Source: Protonemura montana
Taxonomy: Eukaryota > Arthropoda > Insecta > Plecoptera > Nemouridae
Length of the DNA: 64,000 nucleotides
Direction: 5' to 3'
NCBI GenBank assembly: GCA_947568835.1
Contig: OX387603.1
Span: 18,066,651 to 18,130,650, forward strand
Of this stretch, positions 59,524 to 64,000 are shown one piece after another (position 1 is the first letter of the stretch; the number at the start of each line of letters is the position of its first letter). The translations under genes were made by a program, and so were the position numbers. The notes beneath the pieces were generated by a model. The model worked only from the letters and a program-made list of their open reading frames with translations, was not told the DNA's origin and ran no database searches.

Positions 59524-62500
59524 AACTAAACAATGCCATCAGTCGGCATAGAACAACGAGCTAGGGAAAATAGTTTCTTGAAAAGATGATAACACGCTTA
59601 TCGGCAATCAATGTCGAAATTTCTATAAACCTGGACGAAGTTTATGATGAGTATATTACACATTTCCCTGTGCCGTCGATCTAATTCAATATCGGATTCA
59701 CGCGCCCAGGGCTGTTTTTGCTTGGTAAGTTGCACTCGGGTGGGTTTGGAAAATGGAACTGTGGCGCAATAAAGATTACTTACGCGAAACCGAAATCTAT
59801 TAATTAAATGGTGTGTATTGGTTGGTTTAGGATAGGGGGTAGGCGAAATACTAGACAAATGGTAGGTCATGCGGATTGCATACAAGAGTAATGTGGGAAA
59901 ATTGTTTTTAGTTGGTACATGCTTTGCGGGTTTAAGGCGTATTCGAACGCGTTGTTAGAGGAAGAACGATCCTCCTGATGCTGGCTAACTGGTGAGTCCT
60001 AACTCGTAGGCTCAACGTCTAAGTCCAGCTATCAATAGTATATTTGTCATACTCATGGTAACAATATCCTTGATAATGCACATGAATTTACATTATTGCT
60101 ATGTGTGGATAAGGGAAATTTTCCTATTTCCTCACTTTCAGTTACGTTTGCTACACATTTTTTCTTTATTTTGTTATAAAAGGTCACCCAGTGATATGCG
60201 GGGTGATCATTTGCTTTTTATGAAGTCGCTCCAAAACGAGAAACGAATCGAATGGATTGGTCTTGAGCGCTGGGCCAACTCAAAAAACGCCGTACGGGCC
60301 ACGTTTGTTCGGGGTTCAATGGGGTGATCATGTCGATAGGGTGCAACGACGACCTAGCTAAGTAGCTTCCTATATAAACGAGATCCCCACATGGAAATAC
60401 ATGCAGGAACTCTGTCAGGAACACGTGCATTAAAGTAGCTCCAGGGAATTGAAATAAGTTTTTAAAATGTTGGCAAATCGCATCAGATGAGTAAATATTA
60501 CATGAAATACGGGAAAACTGTTTGGGAAACAATCGAATGTGTTCTTTTTCGCTTTGTTGTCACATAGGTTACCTCTTTACTTCTATATATGTATAACTCA
60601 TTTGTTATACATGTGCGTTGAGTGTTTTCCCCGATGCGTTCTCCACTCTAGAGTGTACGGCTATGTAAATTGCATGTGCTTCATTGCAAAGTGCATAAGT
60701 GATGAATGTATTACAAGATGAAAGTCAACAATAACTGGAAATAATACCAACCAGTGTATACTGTGTACTTTGGCACAAACATGAAATGCTGAATGGCGAT
60801 TTTGTCTATATCTGAATATGTAAATTAAAATATTCAGTTTGGTTTTATTACCAAAAAAAGGGACGATTTGAAGAGATGGGGAAGGGGTTCATGGAATACG
60901 TCGATCTGGAAATCTGACAGAGTAAAATCGAGCGAAAATTTCCAAATCGTTACATATATATATATATATATATATACATTTTTAGGGAAAGGATGAGCGT
61001 AGAAGTGAATCAAATTTGATTTTCTAGCGTGTCGACGTGCTATTTAATGAACTGAAAAATGTTCTAGGGTGTAGAGAGGTTATGATGCTCTTTCAGAAAA
61101 CTGTCACGGAAACATGTAAAGCAGAATTTTTGTTTCTCTGGCGACTCCAAATTCTGTTTGACACATCGTTATTTTATTGCATTCGACAGGACTTTTTCAA
61201 TAGGGGGGGGGGATTTATTATAAATAAAAATATCACCCCAATTTTTTTTATTGGTCATCCGATGGTGTTACGAATAGAATTTACTATTTTAATCGAATAT
61301 GAAGGGGATAGGATGTAAGGGAATCACAAAGATTTCTAAGCATGGTTCAAAGTAGTCTGCAGAGCTTGAAACGGCAAAGGACATATCAAAATAGAAAGTG
61401 TATTTGTTTGGGATAATCTAGAAGGTGAAAAATCGCACGCTAGCCACAAAGCTACCTGAGCAATCAGGAGCAAATATGTTTTTGCGCAAGCTTATGTTGG
61501 TTACAAACAAAGAAAGCCATGCAAGCAAACAATTGCAACGTTGCAAGGAACATTGCAAGGAAACAAGGAAGAGCCAGAAAAGACTGAACAAAACTATGAG
61601 GCTTTTGTGGCAAGCACTTCCAATTCTGGATCTTAAAATTTAAAAAAAACCACAGAACCTAAGAAAACCCATTGACATTTTTGCCTTGAGCATATCATTT
61701 TTAAGCGTCGAATTCTAATTCTTAACCTAATCAGGGGCAAACCTTTTGGAAACAAGCGATTCGATAGGTGGCTCACTTATTCAATTACTTCCAACACGAG
61801 ACTTCGTCATTACGTTTCCAGCCCCCAGTAATCTAACAACCCTTATGCACCAACCGACGCATTGCGTTCTCATCTCACCACATATGACTTCCAAGCAAGT
61901 ACGAGAGAGCTGCAAATATGTATTAGGGGAGAAATTAAACAAGATTAAATATGGATTGCAAATTACACGTTGCACAAAACTGCAGTTTCCCATCAGAGAC
62001 TATATCAGAGTGCATATATGAACTCATTTCTCATGCAACCGGCAATGCAATTATTTCTTTAACGATGCAAATGCTGATGCAGACAATGCAAAAATGTGTG
62101 CTGGCTGTTTTTAGCCTTTGTTACGCACAGAGGACGCGTGTTCGAACCTCGAGTGCTGTGCAAATTGAGATAAATTGTCTGGAGCGTTTGAAAGGAGCCT
62201 AATTAGTAGTATCGATCACCGGCGTTAGAAGAGATGGAAGAGCAATTTGACCTATGGCTACTTTCTTGGGATACGTGCGATTTACTTGTTGAGAATGGTG
62301 TTGCTGCAGAAATCGAATTTCGTTACGATTTTGACTTGAGTTTATTACTCGATTACAATTAGCGAAGGTCATTGTTTGGCAGTGGCGTTTTTACCTCCTC
62401 AGGGGACCGTGTGGCGAAGTTGGAAGCGGTTTGTGATAGGAGTACACCCACTCGACGCCACTGGGTGTAATAGTTTCCATTTATCTTAAACAGAATTATA

Positions 62501-63396
62501 TATTTAGAATGGTAGTTAACACTAATTGAACATACATTTTCTTGATAACCAAAGAAAACTGACGTAACTGAATAAAATAATATTGTCGAGTTAGTAGCCA
62601 GCCAGCAAATTAGTTTGGTTTCAAACCAAAGCTTGGCAAGCACTTTGAAATTATATTGAAAACAGGTATCAACCAGTAACAGTAGGGTGTCGCGCTCTTT
62701 TGAGATAAAGATGAACTGCAGTTGGGTTCACTTAACTGCTGCTAGGAGCGCTGCTAAATGCGTAGCGCTCGAATCCTATCGAACTTATCAACCCCGAGAG
62801 GATTTGAAAAATTACGTGGTAAAAGATATTTGTACATGTCTATTAAGCGGGGATTATTTCAGCCGGGAAAGTAAAAGCCCCACTTAGTAATGTTCAGTTT
62901 CTGATTGATCGGGTATGAGTATAATAATTGAATCATTAAACTGGCACAACTATTCAGCTAGAACTTCTTCAACCAATCCACAACCGGAATCGTCTCGTAA
63001 ACACTAAGCAGTTAGATAAACAAGACTAAGTAAGTACTAAGTTGTACTGGTTATTGCAATAACGTTCACTTTTAAAAATATTATTATTTTTTATTGATTT
63101 ATTCAATTTGTGCCTCAAATGTGTTCAATTGTGCCTATTGCTTTCCACGTAATAGACTCACGAACCAGAAATGGATGTGTGGGGTCTCAACATATATTGA
63201 GAAAAATTGCAGTGATGTATTCGTTCAAGGCAATATTAAAAAACTAATATAAAAATACCAGCAAGAGAACCTCACCGACGAGGCAGTGACACTCGTGAAA
63301 ATGCAGTCTTTTTTTAATATCTTTGTCGAACACAAACTGAATTATGGGTTTTAGAATCATGTTTACTTGATTTATCCTTAGCACTAGTTTTAACAG
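59524..63396. other. Spacer before the XPG-type exon
   Basis: Contains a (TA)n run at about 60954-60976 and a G10 run at about 61205. A box B-like motif, GTGTTCGAACCTC, near 62128-62140 may be a tRNA-like relic. If the exon at the right edge belongs to a spliced gene on the + strand, upstream exons may lie here, but I could not identify any. Confidence 0.4.
60954..60976. repeat. (TA)n microsatellite
   Basis: Eleven or so alternating TA units, interrupted by a single C at each end. Confidence 0.9.
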
Positions 63397-63521
63397 AAAC
63401 TATTTGAAATGGGTTTTAAATGCTAGGTTTTGAAGGGTTTTGAACTCTTGAAGAATGTTACGAAACGTCGGGAAATTTAGTTGTCCTTTACTTACCATTC
63501 AAAACCTATTTCAAATAGTTT
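63397..63521. repeat. 21-base inverted repeat with 83-base spacer
   Basis: AAACTATTTGAAATGGGTTTT at 63397-63417 is complemented at 63501-63521 with one mismatch. Could fold into a long hairpin in RNA. It ends about 235 bases before the XPG-type exon, so it would sit in that gene's intron if the gene extends left. Confidence 0.75.
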
Positions 63522-63756
63522 TTGTTACAAACTGAATTGGATTTGTGGGGGTCAGATGAGAGAGGTCCTAGTAGCACATCACGGAAGATTTTGTATACAG
63601 ATTCGAGGAGATTGGCGCTAAACTTGTTTTTTTCGAGGAGCCGATTGATACCGATAAGCGATAAACTAACCGATAAGCCTTCGAGAAGCTCTCCGCAAAG
63701 AGAGAAAAATTGTTCGCACGATAAAAATTGAAATTTAATTTGACTTGTTAAAGCAG

Positions 63757-64000
63757 TCTCAGGAGAAATAAGAGATTCCAAATTAGAAACCAGTGAATGT
63801 CACTGTATTGTCAAATGCATTGTGAAAGAAGTGTGCAAATGCGAAATGTTTCACACCAGCAACGAAGTCGATGAAGAGATCACGAATTATGCTAGAACTA
63901 AGAAAAGCTTTGCTATCCTTGGCTTTGACTCGGACTTCATCATCTACAATGCGGCGAAACATTATCTAGCTCTAGGATATTTCGATATCGCAACAATGAC
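63757..64000 (+). CDS. Partial exon of an XPG/FEN-like PIN-domain protein (asteroid/FAM120 type)
   Basis: The exon begins at one of two acceptors (AAAGCAG at 63756 or TCTCAG at 63762) and runs past the window edge with no stop. A TGA at 63741 in the same frame rules out simple extension to the left. The key block is NEVDEEITNYA, then FAILGFDSDFIIYNAAKHYL. This matches the XPG-I pattern of an acidic E-x-D-x-E helix, followed by a strand ending in D-S-D. These acidic residues form half of the metal-binding site in FEN-superfamily nucleases. The D-S-D-F-x-I-Y form is typical of asteroid and of FAM120 (constitutive coactivator of PPAR-gamma-like) proteins, many of which are not proven nucleases. 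Upstream residues contain a Cys-rich stretch (ECHCIVKCIVKEVCKCEMF). An in-exon start at ATG 63846 is an alternative. Confidence 0.6.

Noticed and set aside
60218-60532. 104-codon - strand frame near a TATAAA-like site
   Set aside because: The TATATAAACG at about 60371 has no recognisable transcript downstream on either strand, and the frame resembles no family.
1-64000. CRISPR arrays, bacterial operons, Shine-Dalgarno sites
   Set aside because: No regularly spaced direct repeats and no dense gene arrangement; the sequence is plainly eukaryotic.
1-64000. Retrovirus-like, LTR or Polinton elements
   Set aside because: No paired long terminal repeats and no gag, integrase, capsid or protein-primed polymerase motifs were recognised in any frame.

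Overview
This window is AT-rich animal nuclear DNA. Spliced-gene signals, a CAAX-box Rho GTPase, Pol III-derived SINEs and LINE fragments, together with long gene-poor spacers, all point to a metazoan. No bacterial operon, CRISPR array, rRNA operon or complete tRNA gene is visible. Three SINEs share a tail containing GTTTAACGACGC, a type of tail I associate with lophotrochozoan and especially molluscan repeats. My best guess is therefore a marine lophotrochozoan, perhaps a mollusc, but this is inference.

Genes. Only one complete protein gene is secure: an intronless, divergent Rho-family GTPase at 43095-43691 (+). A second real gene enters at the right edge. An exon from about 63757 to beyond 64000 (+) encodes part of an XPG/FEN-like PIN domain of the asteroid/FAM120 kind. 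A probable terminal exon with a strong splice acceptor lies at 1794-1966 (+), from a gene I cannot name. Weaker coding candidates are given low confidence: a secreted-type first exon at 51515-51745 (+), a GC-rich membrane-type frame at 35907-36326 (-), long open stretches at 4769-5235 (+), 7824-8288 (+), 22577-22852 (+), 31401-31856 (-) and 59161-59523 (+), and a hydrophobic exon at about 42669-42850 (-).

Repeats. The mobile fraction is the richest part of the window. (1) Three 5S rRNA-derived SINEs lie at 22867-23243 (-), 50006-50373 (-) and 55320-55714 (+). (2) Two copies of an element bounded by inverted repeats with core ATAACCGTCTCAAAAAT lie at 13309-13576 and 41663-41827; the first encloses a tRNA-like box A/box B unit. 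(3) A broken LINE reverse-transcriptase C-terminal fragment at 12985-13308 abuts the first of these elements, and a second possible LINE fragment is at 44555-44715 (-). (4) An apparently unnamed interspersed repeat of about 190-220 bp occurs three times within 7.2 kb (51941-52131, 57722-57942, 58885-59087). (5) There are several tRNA-like SINE heads and several near-perfect hairpins (22364-22403, 45713-45735, 49692-49754, 57403-57428, 63397-63521).

Layout. 1-12.9 kb is mostly non-coding DNA with G-runs and one probable last exon. 13-13.6 kb is the LINE plus inverted-repeat element. 13.6-42.6 kb is largely featureless AT-rich spacer with one 5S SINE and two candidate frames. 42.7-44.1 kb is the Rho locus. 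44.5-59.1 kb is repeat-rich. 59.5-63.4 kb is spacer, ending in the XPG-type exon. No retrovirus-like, LTR or Polinton element was recognised. No shared pathway links the genes seen here.
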